This document shows positions 15,396-24,808 of a DNA stretch of 64,000 nucleotides, in pieces (position 1 is the first letter of the stretch; each line of letters starts with the position of its first letter). The stretch lies in NCBI RefSeq assembly GCF_910579365.1, contig NZ_CAJTUX010000007.1, forward strand, positions 1 to 64,000. Direction: 5' to 3'. Source of the DNA: an uncultured Oscillibacter sp. (lineage in GTDB: Bacteria; Bacillota; Clostridia; Oscillospirales; Oscillospiraceae). Under the pieces are notes generated by a model. The model saw nothing but the letters and a program-made list of their open reading frames with translations, was not told the DNA's origin and ran no database searches. A program made the position numbers and the translations under genes.

Positions 15396-17063
15396 ATGAA
15401 AAAGAACGAGTTCTCAAGAAGAGGTCCGGAAGAAAAACAGACCCGTATCGGCAAGAAGGTAGGCAATGTGGTCGTCATCATGCAGATGATATCCGTTGTG
15501 TTCGCGGTGGGCATGTGCGTGATTATGTTTCGCTCTTTGGCAACGAGTATGCTGGAACAGCGCTGTACCAACGGCACGAACATGCTCGATTATGTTCTGA
15601 GCCAAACAGACGGTACAGACGAAATCAACCAGCTGCTGGATGGGCTGAAAAGCCGCATGGGTTGTGAGTTTACCGTTTTTGAGGGGAATACGCGGGCCTA
15701 CACCACCGTGGTCCAAAACGGAGAGCGGGCCGTGGGCACTACGCTGTCCCCCGAGTTGTCCGAGATTGTGTTGCAGCAGGGACGAAGCTATGTGGGCAGG
15801 GCCACCATCCTGGATGAGGAATACCTGTGTTCCTATGTTCCCACCAGGGACGCCGCCGGAGCAGTCAACGGCCTTATATTTGCCGGGATTTCCTCTGCGG
15901 AAGCCAACCATCAGATTTTTATGACGATCATCTGGTCCTCCTTGGTGAGCCTTGGCGTCATCGTTGTAAGCATCTTTTTCCTGTCGGCGTATCTGAAAAA
16001 AACCGTCTCCTCTCCTCTGGCTGAGATTACCCGGGTGGCCGGCCGCCTGGAACAGGGAAACCTGGGCCTGACCGGCGGCGGGGAGAGCGGCATCGCCGTC
16101 CGCTCCAATGACGAGATTGGTCAGTTAGCCCTTATTTTCGAGAAAACGATCCAGCGTCTTCGCGCTTACATCGGAGAGATTTCTTCCATACTGGATTCCG
16201 TCGCCGCCGGGGACTTGACGGCTTCCGCCCAGCAGGAATACGTGGGAGATTTTATGTCTATCAAGGCTTCCCTGGACAGCATTCAGTCGAAGCTCCATGA
16301 TACCATGAGCCAGATCCGTGAGAGCGCCGAGCAGGTGTCCGCCGGGGCTGAGCAGGTGTCGAATGGCGCCCAAGCTTTGGCCCAGGGCGCCACCGAGCAG
16401 GCCAGTTCTGTGGAGGAGCTCTCCGCCACGATCAGCAATATTTCCGAAAACGCCAAGCGGACCGCCCAGGCCACTGAGGAAGCCGGCCAGTTTGTGGAGC
16501 AGGCAGGCGGTCAGCTGGGCGTCAGCGTGGAATACGTCAAACAGCTCAACACGGCGATGAGAAAGATTTCCAGCTCTTCCGAGGAAATCAGTAAGATCAT
16601 TGCCACCATTGAGAACATTGCTTTCCAGACAAATATTTTGGCATTGAACGCCGCTGTGGAGGCGGCTCGGGCTGGAACGGCCGGAAAGGGCTTCGCCGTG
16701 GTTGCCGACGAGGTCCGCAACCTGGCCAACCGGTCCGACGAGGCCGCCAAGGCCACCAAGGACCTGATTGAAAGTTCCATTGCCGCCGTGACCGAGGGCA
16801 GCACCGTTGTGGATGAGGTAACCCAAGCCTTGGAGCGCACCAGCGTCAGCGCCGGGGGCGTGACGTCTCAGATGTCCATCGTGGTGGAAGCGGTGGAAAA
16901 GCAGACCGCCGCCATCAACCAGGTTACCGAGGGCATTGACCAGATTGCCAGTGTGGTGCAGACCAACTCCGCCACCAGCGAGGAGAGCGCCGCCGCCAGT
17001 CAGGAGCTTTCCTCCCAGGCCAACCTCCTCAAAAGTTTGGTAGCGGCCTTCCGTTTGAGATGA
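15396..17063 (+). CDS. Methyl-accepting chemotaxis protein (membrane)
   Basis: 555 residues: basic cytoplasmic start, TM1 (about 24-45), an extracellular single-Cache-like sensor (about 46-172), TM2 (about 174-198), HAMP, and a signalling coiled coil whose hairpin tip is IENIAFQTNILALNAAVEAARAG (written here in two overlapping parts, IENIAFQTNILALN and AAVEAARAG) at about residues 403-425. Such receptors control CheA. No other che gene lies in the window. ATG 15396 follows GGAG by 10 nt. The ligand is unknown; a small-carboxylate or similar metabolite would be typical for this sensor fold. Confidence 0.92.
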   Translation: MKKNEFSRRGPEEKQTRIGKKVGNVVVIMQMISVVFAVGMCVIMFRSLATSMLEQRCTNGTNMLDYVLSQTDGTDEINQLLDGLKSRMGCEFTVFEGNTRAYTTVVQNGERAVGTTLSPELSEIVLQQGRSYVGRATILDEEYLCSYVPTRDAAGAVNGLIFAGISSAEANHQIFMTIIWSSLVSLGVIVVSIFFLSAYLKKTVSSPLAEITRVAGRLEQGNLGLTGGGESGIAVRSNDEIGQLALIFEKTIQRLRAYIGEISSILDSVAAGDLTASAQQEYVGDFMSIKASLDSIQSKLHDTMSQIRESAEQVSAGAEQVSNGAQALAQGATEQASSVEELSATISNISENAKRTAQATEEAGQFVEQAGGQLGVSVEYVKQLNTAMRKISSSSEEISKIIATIENIAFQTNILALNAAVEAARAGTAGKGFAVVADEVRNLANRSDEAAKATKDLIESSIAAVTEGSTVVDEVTQALERTSVSAGGVTSQMSIVVEAVEKQTAAINQVTEGIDQIASVVQTNSATSEESAAASQELSSQANLLKSLVAAFRLR

Positions 17064-17165
17064 GGACCGGAAGAGAAGACGCGTGTATGCCGAAGGGCGC
17101 GGCGATTCATTTGCCCTGGCAGGACTAAGAAACGTACATCTTGTTCATCAACGCAAAGCGCAAGA

Positions 17166-17203
17166 CCTGCAAGCCGTTGGACTTCAACGGTTTGCGGGTT
17201 TTT
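17166..17203 (+). terminator. Intrinsic terminator downstream of the chemoreceptor
   Basis: Arms CCTGCAAGCCGTTG/CAACGGTTTGCGGG with a 5-nt loop, then TTTTT. It lies about 100 nt after the stop codon. Confidence 0.8.
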
Positions 17204-17389
17204 CTCTGCGGGTTTCACCCGCTTGGCAGCGGGTGGCGTACACCGCTTTGGATGTTCGGGCTTCCGCCTGCCGGCTCTGCTTCACGGTGTTCGTTCCTCG
17301 TGCCGGCTTTCCTTGAAAGGCCACTGCCGCCGCGGGCTGTTCATAATCTTTTTACGCATTCAATTACCCTGAATGCCCGTCGGTTGATA
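17204..17389. other. Gene-free stretch with nested inverted repeats
   Basis: GCGGGTTTCACCCGC and further short inverted repeats continue straight from the terminator to about 17330. The sequence style resembles intergenic repeat elements of this bacterial group, but I cannot show a second copy in this window. No gene is supported. Confidence 0.4.
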
Positions 17390-17418
17390 TTGACACATTT
17401 GGCGGTTTCCGGTATAAT
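17390..17418 (+). promoter_or_regulatory. Consensus promoter of the FIST-chemoreceptor operon
   Basis: Perfect TTGACA, 17 nt, perfect TATAAT; the strongest sigma-A-type promoter in the window. Confidence 0.88.
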
Positions 17419-17466
17419 AAGAGCTTATGATGTTCCGTGTAAATCTTGTAGGAGGGAGACAACAGC

Positions 17467-18522
17467 GTGAAACAGTTTTTCGGTATGAGTCAAAGGGGAA
17501 ATCTGGAGGAGGCGCTTCAGGGCCTTCACAGTCCTCAGTTTATTATGCTGTTATCAAACGATGCCCAGTTTGAAGATCACGTGAAGGCCCTTGAAAAGCG
17601 GTATCCTGGTGTGCCCAGCATCGGCTGCATTGGCATGAGCTATCAAACCAGGATTGTGGAGCAGGGCGTGGGCGTGATCGCGTTTTTTGACGGCGTGACC
17701 GCCGCCGCCAACGTGCTGGAGGAGGTATCCTCCATGCCGGTGAAGTACATCCAGCGTCTGGAGCGGGACATGCAGAAGGTGGGCGGCTCCAACGGCGATA
17801 CGGTCTGCATCGATTTCTGCGCCGGAAACGACGCCTGCGTGCTGACCACGATTTACACCGCTCTGCGGAAACGGGGCATCTCTCTGGTGGGGGGGACCGG
17901 CGACAAGGGAAAGGTCTCCGCCAACGGACGGGTGTATCAGGATGCGGTGGCCTATGGTCTGGTCCGGAATCAGAACGGCCGGGTCAAGACTTATAAGGAG
18001 AATATCTATCATCAGCTGGGGGACTACCGCTTCATCGCCTCCGACACGGACCGGGCCAATTACATACTGGGTTCCCTGAACGGTAAGCCGGCCAAGCAGG
18101 TTTACAAGAGCCTTCTCCACGTGACGGACGAGGAGATTCTGACCCGGACCTTCCAGAACCCCTTCGGCAAGCTCAACGGGGACGACACCTGCATCATCTC
18201 GATTAAAGAGGTCAACGGCAACGCGCTGGCCTGCTTCCGCCAGGTCAACGACTCCGACGTGCTGATTCTGCTGGAGCTGGGGGATTACCAGGCCATTACG
18301 AGGGATACCATTCAGAAAATCTGCCGGGAGTTCCCCCGCCGCTCGGCCGTCTTCTCGGTGAACTGCCTGTTCCGCTACAAGCTGTTCTCGGAGCGGGGCT
18401 ATATGCAGACCTATCTGCAGGAGATGGCGTCTCTGGGAAGCCATACGGGTTTTGTGGGCTATGGAGAGCATTACAACAACCGCTTTGTCAACCAGTCCAT
18501 GACCTGCGTGGTGTTTGAGTGA
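17467..18522 (+). CDS. FIST-domain sensory protein
   Basis: 351 residues with FIST-N-like (GVPSIGCIGMSYQTRIVEQG, then SLVGGTGDKGK...VYQDAVAYGLV) and FIST-C-like (FSVNCLFRYKLFSERGYMQTYLQEM, then SHTGFVGYGEH) features. FIST proteins are predicted small-ligand (often amino-acid) sensors feeding into signalling. It has no membrane segment. The start at 17467 is GTG with GGAGGGAG upstream. The next gene is a soluble chemoreceptor separated by only 14 nt, so the two probably form one receptor complex: FIST senses, the partner signals to CheA. Confidence 0.85.
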   Translation: MKQFFGMSQRGNLEEALQGLHSPQFIMLLSNDAQFEDHVKALEKRYPGVPSIGCIGMSYQTRIVEQGVGVIAFFDGVTAAANVLEEVSSMPVKYIQRLERDMQKVGGSNGDTVCIDFCAGNDACVLTTIYTALRKRGISLVGGTGDKGKVSANGRVYQDAVAYGLVRNQNGRVKTYKENIYHQLGDYRFIASDTDRANYILGSLNGKPAKQVYKSLLHVTDEEILTRTFQNPFGKLNGDDTCIISIKEVNGNALACFRQVNDSDVLILLELGDYQAITRDTIQKICREFPRRSAVFSVNCLFRYKLFSERGYMQTYLQEMASLGSHTGFVGYGEHYNNRFVNQSMTCVVFE

Positions 18523-18536
18523 AGGAGGAATCGGCG

Positions 18537-19481
18537 ATGCTGTTTAAGGGAAAAGACCGGCGGACGCCGGAGCAGGTCCGGGAGGAAACGGGGCTCTATC
18601 CGGTGCTGCATGTGGCGGACAGCCTGAAAGAGTACCAGAAGGAAATGGTGAAAAAGGAAGTCGCCTCCCTTTGGGAACTGAGCATGGTGGGCAAGTCCTT
18701 TTCCGGCGTGCTGAAAGAGGCGGATCAGTTCCAGGCGAAATTGCAGGAGATGGGACAGTCCTTTTCCAACATCAACCAGACGGCGGGGGAGTTCGCCCAG
18801 GTACGGGGCGAGATCGCCCTGGCGGTGCGGGAGGCGCAGAGCCAGATGAAGGAGCTGGGGCAGTCCTCCGCGCGGGTACGGGAGTCCTATGAGCAGATGG
18901 CGGATATTTTCGCCCAGCTTCAGTCCGCCATTCGGGAGATTCAGCAGTGCATGGGAAAGATCGTGTCCATCGCCGACCAGACGAACATTCTGGCCATCAA
19001 CGCCTCCATCGAGGCGGCCCGGGCTGGTACCGAGGGCCGGGGCTTCGCGGTGGTGGCCGCCCAGGTCAAGGAGCTGGCGAAGGAGATCAAGGTGCTGGCC
19101 GGAGAGGTGAATACCGGCGTGGGAGACGTGGAAAGCCGCGCCGGAGAGCTCAGCGAGAGCATCCAGGGCTCCCAGCAGACGCTGGGGCAGAGCGCGGGCA
19201 TCGTGAGCCAGGCGGACGAGAGCTTCCGCCGTATCACCGACGCCGCCGAGGGGTCCTCGGCCGTGCAGTCGGAGATCTCCGGCGTGATCGACGCCGCGCA
19301 GGGAGAGCTGCAGGTGCTCTGCCAGTTCTTTGACCAGATCAAGGACCAGTATCAGGAGGTGGTCCGGCACATCGACAGCGCCAGCCGCCTGGGCACCACC
19401 AAGAGCGCCATGTTTGAGGATATGGACAACATGATCTCCCAGATTCCGCCCCTGGTGAAGGACGCGGAGGACGGACGCTGA
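18537..19481 (+). CDS. Soluble methyl-accepting chemotaxis-type signalling protein
   Basis: 314 residues without membrane segments. The C-terminal two-thirds is an MCP signalling coiled coil with the tip DQTNILAINASIEAARAG at about residues 146-163. The N-terminal 90 residues are helical without a known sensor domain. ATG 18537 has GGAGG 8 nt upstream; the frame opens with a GTG overlapping the FIST stop, but the ribosome site favours the ATG. With no input domain of its own it most likely receives the signal from the FIST protein encoded just before it. Confidence 0.88.
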   Translation: MLFKGKDRRTPEQVREETGLYPVLHVADSLKEYQKEMVKKEVASLWELSMVGKSFSGVLKEADQFQAKLQEMGQSFSNINQTAGEFAQVRGEIALAVREAQSQMKELGQSSARVRESYEQMADIFAQLQSAIREIQQCMGKIVSIADQTNILAINASIEAARAGTEGRGFAVVAAQVKELAKEIKVLAGEVNTGVGDVESRAGELSESIQGSQQTLGQSAGIVSQADESFRRITDAAEGSSAVQSEISGVIDAAQGELQVLCQFFDQIKDQYQEVVRHIDSASRLGTTKSAMFEDMDNMISQIPPLVKDAEDGR

Positions 19482-19545
19482 GGCGTCCCCCTCCGGAGAC
19501 GGGCGCGGGAATATGGCAAGCAGACATTCCCTGTCCGGCAGGGGA

Positions 19546-19581
19546 CCCGCCCGCGGGTTTCCCGGCCGGGCGGGGATTTTT
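19546..19581 (+). terminator. Intrinsic terminator of the FIST operon
   Basis: CCCGCCCG/CGGGCGGG arms closing over a second small hairpin (CGGG/CCCG), then ATTTTT. Confidence 0.7.
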
Positions 19582-19617
19582 CCGCCCTGGGGAGGCGGGG
19601 CCTTTACAGATTTTGTC

Positions 19618-19646
19618 TTGAAATGCGGCGCGTTCTCTGATATAGT
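19618..19646 (+). promoter_or_regulatory. Promoter of smc
   Basis: TTGAAA, 17 nt, TATAGT, about 50 nt before the smc start. Confidence 0.7.
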
Positions 19647-19695
19647 AAATTGATTATTGAAGCGCCCGGGCCGGGGCTTTGGCAGAGGTGGAAAC

Positions 19696-22600
19696 GTGTA
19701 CTTAAAAGCATTGGAAATTCAAGGGTTCAAATCCTTTCCGGACAAGACTATTTTAAATTTCGGCGAGGATATCACCGCCATCGTGGGGCCCAACGGCTCC
19801 GGCAAGTCCAATATTTCCGACGCCATCCGCTGGGTCCTGGGCGAGCAGAGCGCCAAGGGCCTCCGGGGCGCGAAAATGGAGGATGTGATCTTTGGCGGCA
19901 CGGAGCAGCGCAATCAGGTGGGTTTTGCCCAGGTGACGCTGGTGCTGGACAATACGGAGCGGATTTTCCCCTCGATGGAGGAGGCGGAAGTGGCCGTCAC
20001 CCGGCGGTATTACCGCAGCGGAGAGAGCGAATACTACATCAACCGCCAGTCCGTCCGGCTCAAGGACGTGACGGAGCTCTTTTTGGACACGGGCCTGGGC
20101 CGGGAGGGCTACTCCATCATCGGCCAGGGCAAGATTGACGAGATTTTGTCCACCCGGAGCAGCGAACGCCGGGAGATTTTTGAGGAGGCCGCCGGCATTT
20201 CCCGCTTCCGCCACCGGAAGGAGGAGGCCGAGCGGAAGCTGGAGCGGACGGAGGAAAACCTGGTCCGGATCAACGACAAGATTTCCGAGCTGGAGCTCCA
20301 GGTGGGACCCTTGCGGGAGCAGGCGGAGAAGGCGAAAAAGTACCTCGTCCTCCGGGACGAGCTGCGGATTTTGGAAATCTCGGTCTGGCTGGAGAATCTG
20401 GATGCGCTGAAGATCAACGCCCGGAAGCTGGAGCTGGACTTCCGGGCGGCGGAGAGAGAGCGGGCCGAGGCCCGGGCCGCCTTGGACGCCCTCTATGCCG
20501 AGGCGGAGCGCTTCGGCGAGGAGATGCGCCGGAAGGACATGGAGGCTGAGCGGCTCCGGACGGAGGCCGGGGAGCTGGACGCCCAGGCGAAGGACCAGTC
20601 CGCCGCCATTGCCGTGCTGGAAAGCGGCATCGCCCACAACCAGGAGAACATCTGCCGGGCCCGGACGGAGCTGGTGGAGTCCGACAGCCGGGCCGGGGGT
20701 CTGGCGGCTCAGTCCGCCCAGGAGGCGGAGCGGGCGGAGGAGCTGTCCAAACGCCTGGATGAGCTGGGAATGGGGCTGGAGGCCCTGCTGGAGCGGGCCA
20801 GGACCGCCGCCGCCCAGGCGGGGGGGCAGCAGTCCCAGGCGGAGGCCCTGCGGGGCCGGGAGGCCATAGCCGTGGCCGCCGCCGCCGACGCCCGGGCGAA
20901 GGCCGCCGCCATCGCCGCCGAGAGCGGCCAGATGGAGGAACGGCGGGCCGCCCTGGAGACGGAGCGGGCCGCCGCCGCAGAGCAGCTGGACGAGACCCGA
21001 AGAGAGGCCAAGGCCAACCGCCGCCGCCTGGAGGAGGCCCGGGACGACGCTGCCGCCGCCGCCAACATCATCGCGGGCCACAGCCTGCGGATGGAGGAGC
21101 GGGAGAAGAAGGCCGCTGCCGCCGCGGACAGGCGGATGAAGCTGACCATGGACGCCGGGGCCCTGGAGAACCGCATCCGGCTTCTGACGGAGATGGAGAA
21201 GGACTACGAGGGCTTCTCCAAGGCCGTGAAGCTGGTGTGCCAGAACGGTCTGCGGGGAGTCCACGGCCCTGTGGCGGGATTGATGAAGACGGAGCAGCGC
21301 TATACCGTCGCCATTGAAATCGCCCTGGGGGCGGGACTCCAGAACATCGTGGTGGACCGGGAGGAGGACGCCAAAGCCGCCATCGGCTTTTTGAAGCAGC
21401 GGGACGGGGGCCGGGCCACCTTCCTGCCCCTCACCGCTATCCGGGGCGAGGAGCTGCGCCTAAACGGCGTGGAGCGGGAGTACGGCTTTGTGGGCGTCGC
21501 ATCCCGTCTGGTGAGCTTTGACCCCAGGTATCAGAACATCTTTTACAACCTCCTGGGCCGGACGGTCATCGCGGAGGACCTGGACTGCGGCATCGCCATG
21601 GCCCGGAAGTACCGCAACGCCTTCCGGATTGTCACCCTGGACGGGCAGGTCATCAACCGGGGCGGGTCCATGACCGGCGGTTCCGTCTCCCGGAACAGCG
21701 GCGTGCTGAGCCGGGCGGCGGAGCTGGAAAAGCTCCACGGCCGCGCCGCGGACATGCGGCAGCAGCTGGAGGCCGCCAGGCGGGAGGAGGAGGCCGTTCA
21801 GCGGGACCTCTCCGCGGCCCGCTACGATCTGGAGACTGCCGAGGGCCAGCGCCGTCAGGCGGAGGATGCGGTCCTCCGGCTGGAGGGCGAGAAGAATCAT
21901 TTTGACATTTTGCTCAAATCAATTGAGGAAAATTTGGAAAATCTGACGGGCGAGCTGGAGAGCCTGACGGGCCATTTGGAGGACAACGCCCGGCGAAAGG
22001 AACAGGCGGAGGCGGCCTTTGCCGCCCAGGAGGCCCAGGCCGCCCAATATCGGGAGCAGGCGGCGGCGGCGCTGTCCGGCCAGTCGGAGCTGCTGGCCCA
22101 GTCCAACGCCCTGTCGGAGGAAGTCACGGCGAAAAAAGAGGAGCTGGCGTCCCTGGCCGCCCAGCGGGACGCTGCCCTCCGCCGCGCCGGGGACCTCCGC
22201 CGTCTGGCGGCGGAGCTGACGGGAGACCGGCGGCAGAAGGAGGAGACGCTGGAAACCTATCAGAGGGCCATCGGCAAGGCCCAGGCGGAGATCGCCGCTC
22301 GCCGGGAAGACATGAGCGCATTGAACCGGCGGCGGGAGAGCTGCCAGGAGCGCCTGAGCACCCTGAACGAGGAGAAGCTGGACCTGGAGACCCGGCGCAC
22401 CGCCCAGAACAAGGCCAGCCAGGAGATGAACGAGAACCTTTTGAACCTGGAGCGCTCCGCCTCCCGGCTGGAGCAGAAGCTGGCCACCTCCGGCATGGAG
22501 GAAAAGCAGATTCTCGACCGTCTCTGGGAACACTACGAGCTGAGCCACTCCGACGCGCAGGCCCAGCGCATGGAGCTGGAGAGCATCCCCAAAGCCGCCC

Positions 22601-23256
22601 GGCGGATTGGGGAGCTGAAAAAAGACATCGCCGCCCTGGGCACGCCCAACATCGGCGCCATTGAGGAGTACGACCGGGTCAATACCCGCTATACCTACCT
22701 GACGGACCAGCGGGACGACGTGGAGAAGGCCAAGGGAGAGCTGACGGCCATCATCGGCGGCATCACCGGGGAGATGACCCGGATTTTCGCCGAGCAGTTC
22801 CAGCTTTTGAACGAGAGCTTCCAGGCCACGTTCCTGGAGATGTTCGACGGCGGGCAGGCCCAGCTGGAGCTGGAGGACCCCGCCGATATACTGAACTGCG
22901 GCATTGAGATCAAGGCCCAGCCGCCGGGGAAGACGCTGAAAACCATCTCCCTGCTCTCCGGCGGCGAGAAGGCGTTTGTGGCCATCGCCCTGTACTTCTC
23001 CATTTTGAAGGTTCACCCTACGCCATTTTGCGTCATGGATGAGATTGAGGCGGCGCTGGACGACGTGAACGTCGCCCGTTATGCCCGGTATATGCGCCAG
23101 CTGGCGGGAAAGACGCAGTTCATTGTCATCACCCACCGCCGGGGCACCATGGAGGAAGCCGACGTGCTTTACGGCGTGACCATGCAGGAAAAGGGTGTCT
23201 CCAAGATGCTGACCATCAATTTGAACGACATGGCGAAGGAATTGGATATTCAATAA
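19696..23256 (+). CDS. smc: Chromosome partition protein SMC
   Basis: 1186 residues, the same length as B. subtilis SMC. N-terminal ATPase head with Walker A GPNGSGKSN (about residue 31), long coiled coils, a hinge around 510-650 (YEGFSKAVKLVCQNGLRGVHG onwards), and C-terminal head with signature LLSGGEKAFVAIAL (about 1086) and Walker B FCVMDEIEAALDD. SMC with ScpA/ScpB compacts and segregates the chromosome. The start is GTG 19696 after AGGTGG. It is followed by a small membrane-protein gene overlapping by one base, then ftsY, as is common in Firmicutes. Confidence 0.97.
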   Translation: MYLKALEIQGFKSFPDKTILNFGEDITAIVGPNGSGKSNISDAIRWVLGEQSAKGLRGAKMEDVIFGGTEQRNQVGFAQVTLVLDNTERIFPSMEEAEVAVTRRYYRSGESEYYINRQSVRLKDVTELFLDTGLGREGYSIIGQGKIDEILSTRSSERREIFEEAAGISRFRHRKEEAERKLERTEENLVRINDKISELELQVGPLREQAEKAKKYLVLRDELRILEISVWLENLDALKINARKLELDFRAAERERAEARAALDALYAEAERFGEEMRRKDMEAERLRTEAGELDAQAKDQSAAIAVLESGIAHNQENICRARTELVESDSRAGGLAAQSAQEAERAEELSKRLDELGMGLEALLERARTAAAQAGGQQSQAEALRGREAIAVAAAADARAKAAAIAAESGQMEERRAALETERAAAAEQLDETRREAKANRRRLEEARDDAAAAANIIAGHSLRMEEREKKAAAAADRRMKLTMDAGALENRIRLLTEMEKDYEGFSKAVKLVCQNGLRGVHGPVAGLMKTEQRYTVAIEIALGAGLQNIVVDREEDAKAAIGFLKQRDGGRATFLPLTAIRGEELRLNGVEREYGFVGVASRLVSFDPRYQNIFYNLLGRTVIAEDLDCGIAMARKYRNAFRIVTLDGQVINRGGSMTGGSVSRNSGVLSRAAELEKLHGRAADMRQQLEAARREEEAVQRDLSAARYDLETAEGQRRQAEDAVLRLEGEKNHFDILLKSIEENLENLTGELESLTGHLEDNARRKEQAEAAFAAQEAQAAQYREQAAAALSGQSELLAQSNALSEEVTAKKEELASLAAQRDAALRRAGDLRRLAAELTGDRRQKEETLETYQRAIGKAQAEIAARREDMSALNRRRESCQERLSTLNEEKLDLETRRTAQNKASQEMNENLLNLERSASRLEQKLATSGMEEKQILDRLWEHYELSHSDAQAQRMELESIPKAARRIGELKKDIAALGTPNIGAIEEYDRVNTRYTYLTDQRDDVEKAKGELTAIIGGITGEMTRIFAEQFQLLNESFQATFLEMFDGGQAQLELEDPADILNCGIEIKAQPPGKTLKTISLLSGGEKAFVAIALYFSILKVHPTPFCVMDEIEAALDDVNVARYARYMRQLAGKTQFIVITHRRGTMEEADVLYGVTMQEKGVSKMLTINLNDMAKELDIQ

Positions 23257-23513
23257 TGAAAATAGGGAGTGTGAGGGTGAAGCGGTCTGTATTTTGCTTG
23301 TGGCTGCCGCTTTTGGGATTTCTGGGAACGATGGCCTGCCTGGTTTGCGGAGTGCAAAATAGTTGCAAGTACAGCGGCTTGGAAGACACGCGTCTTTATA
23401 TCCTGCTTCTTGTATTTCTGCCGGTAATGATTTGTGGACTCTTCGTGGCGGCGCGGGAGTCGCGGCGGAGCGGCAAGGGAGAGGGGATAGGCCGCCGGGC
23501 TGGCGCTCCTTAA
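23256..23513 (+). CDS. Small two-helix membrane protein
   Basis: 85 residues with two hydrophobic segments (about 12-32 and 45-66) and a basic C-terminus. The ATG overlaps the smc stop (TAATG), implying translational coupling, although an internal GTG (codon 7) with GGGAG upstream could also be used. No family is recognised. Its place between smc and ftsY suggests a lineage-specific insertion. Confidence 0.55.
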   Translation: MKIGSVRVKRSVFCLWLPLLGFLGTMACLVCGVQNSCKYSGLEDTRLYILLLVFLPVMICGLFVAARESRRSGKGEGIGRRAGAP

Positions 23514-23592
23514 CAAGGGATTCTATCAATAGAGGGAAAAAGACGGCCCAAAGGGCCCATACTTCTTTTTCTCTCTTCCATCGGGCGCGGCG

Positions 23593-23630
23593 CATTCTCT
23601 CTTTTCCTGCGGACAGAAAAAGAGAGAATG
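23593..23630 (+). terminator. Hairpin between smc unit and ftsY
   Basis: Perfect 13-bp arms CATTCTCTCTTTT and complement, 12-nt loop. The T-rich parts are inside the arms and there is no T-tail, so a repeat or mRNA-processing structure is possible instead. Confidence 0.45.
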
Positions 23631-23682
23631 GGGGGCGCAAAAGCACCAGCCATCTTCATGGCTGAATCAACAAGGAGGACCT

Positions 23683-24555
23683 ATGGGCTTTTTTGACAAA
23701 CTAAAAAAAATCACAACCAACCTGTTCACCACCTACACCGAGGCCGACGAGGCCTTCTTCGAGGAGCTGGAGGAGACTTTGATCCTCTCCGACTTCGGCA
23801 TGGAGATCGCGGTGGATACCGTGGAGAAGCTCCGGGAGAAGGTCCGGAAGGAAAAGCTCAAAAGCCAGGAGGAGGTTCGGACCGCCCTCCGGGAGATCAT
23901 TGTGGAGGAGCTGGACGTGGGTACCACGGAGGTCAACGTCTCCACCTCTCCCTGCGTGTTCCTCTTCATCGGTGTCAACGGCGTGGGGAAGACCACCTCC
24001 ATCGGGAAGATGGCGAACCTCCTCCGCTACGGCGGGAAGAAATGCCTCCTCTGCGCGGCGGATACCTTCCGGGCGGCGGCGGCGGACCAGCTGGAAATCT
24101 GGGCGGATCGGGCCAAGGCGGAGCTGGTTCGCCAGCACGAGGGCGCGGACCCCGGCGCGGTGCTCTTCGACGCGCTCCAGGCCGCCAAGGCCCGGGGGGT
24201 GGACGTGGTCCTCTGCGACACGGCGGGGCGGCTCCACAATAAAGCCAATTTGATGGCGGAGCTTGCCAAGCTCTCCAAGATCATCGACCGGGAGTGCCCC
24301 GGCGCGGCCCGGGAGACGCTGCTGGTACTGGACGCCACCACGGGTCAGAACGGCCTGGTGCAGGCCAAGACCTTCAAGGAGGCGGCGGGCCTTACGGGCA
24401 TCATCCTCACCAAGCTGGACGGCACCGCCAAGGGCGGCATCGCCGTGGCCATCGCCAAGGAGCTGAACGTCCCCGTGAAGTTCGCGGGAGTGGGCGAGGG
24501 CATCGACGATTTGCAGCCCTTCGATTCTGAGGCATACGCGGAGGCAATTATCTAA
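23683..24555 (+). CDS. ftsY: Signal recognition particle receptor FtsY
   Basis: 290 residues, the short form without an acidic N-terminal domain. N domain helices are followed by the SRP-type GTPase with G1 GVNGVGKTTSIGK (about 98), DTFRAAA, DTAGRLHNK, TKLDGTAKGG and the closing GVGEGIDDLQPF. FtsY docks ribosome-SRP complexes at the membrane. ACAAGGAGGACCT precedes ATG 23683. The N-terminus (FFDKLKKITTNLF) is amphipathic and probably binds membrane. Confidence 0.96.
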   Translation: MGFFDKLKKITTNLFTTYTEADEAFFEELEETLILSDFGMEIAVDTVEKLREKVRKEKLKSQEEVRTALREIIVEELDVGTTEVNVSTSPCVFLFIGVNGVGKTTSIGKMANLLRYGGKKCLLCAADTFRAAAADQLEIWADRAKAELVRQHEGADPGAVLFDALQAAKARGVDVVLCDTAGRLHNKANLMAELAKLSKIIDRECPGAARETLLVLDATTGQNGLVQAKTFKEAAGLTGIILTKLDGTAKGGIAVAIAKELNVPVKFAGVGEGIDDLQPFDSEAYAEAII

Positions 24556-24574
24556 TTAAAAGGGGGCGGGCGTC

Positions 24575-24808
24575 ATGTTCGATCGTTGTCCCCGCTACGG
24601 GGAGACCCTGAGGGCGGGGTTTTTGCGAAGCGGCAGCCGCAACATCCTTTGGTCCCCCTTTGACGGATGGAGGATTTCCTATCATCCTATATGGGAAGGG
24701 GAGCGTTCGCTCCAGGAAAAGAGGCTGGGAAGCGGCGTGAAGCTCCCCGCGCAGCGCTGCGAACACTGCGGCCTGATTTTGATTGAAACAAAGGAGGAAT
24801 CGACTTGA
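24575..24808 (+). CDS. Small DUF6487-like zinc-ribbon protein with a degenerate first knuckle
   Basis: 77 residues. The C-terminal RCEHCGLILIE knuckle and the spacing to the N-terminal MFDRCPRYGETLRAGFL segment resemble DUF6487-type proteins, in which the first knuckle is normally CPxCG. Here it reads CPRYG, so one zinc ligand is lost. AAAGGGGG lies upstream of ATG 24575. The stop overlaps the TTG start of rph by 4 nt, so it is part of the ftsY-rph operon. Confidence 0.65.
   Translation: MFDRCPRYGETLRAGFLRSGSRNILWSPFDGWRISYHPIWEGERSLQEKRLGSGVKLPAQRCEHCGLILIETKEEST

Noticed and set aside
17141..17470. Plus-strand frame of about 109 codons before the FIST gene
   Set aside because: It runs through the terminator and the consensus promoter and shows no family pattern.
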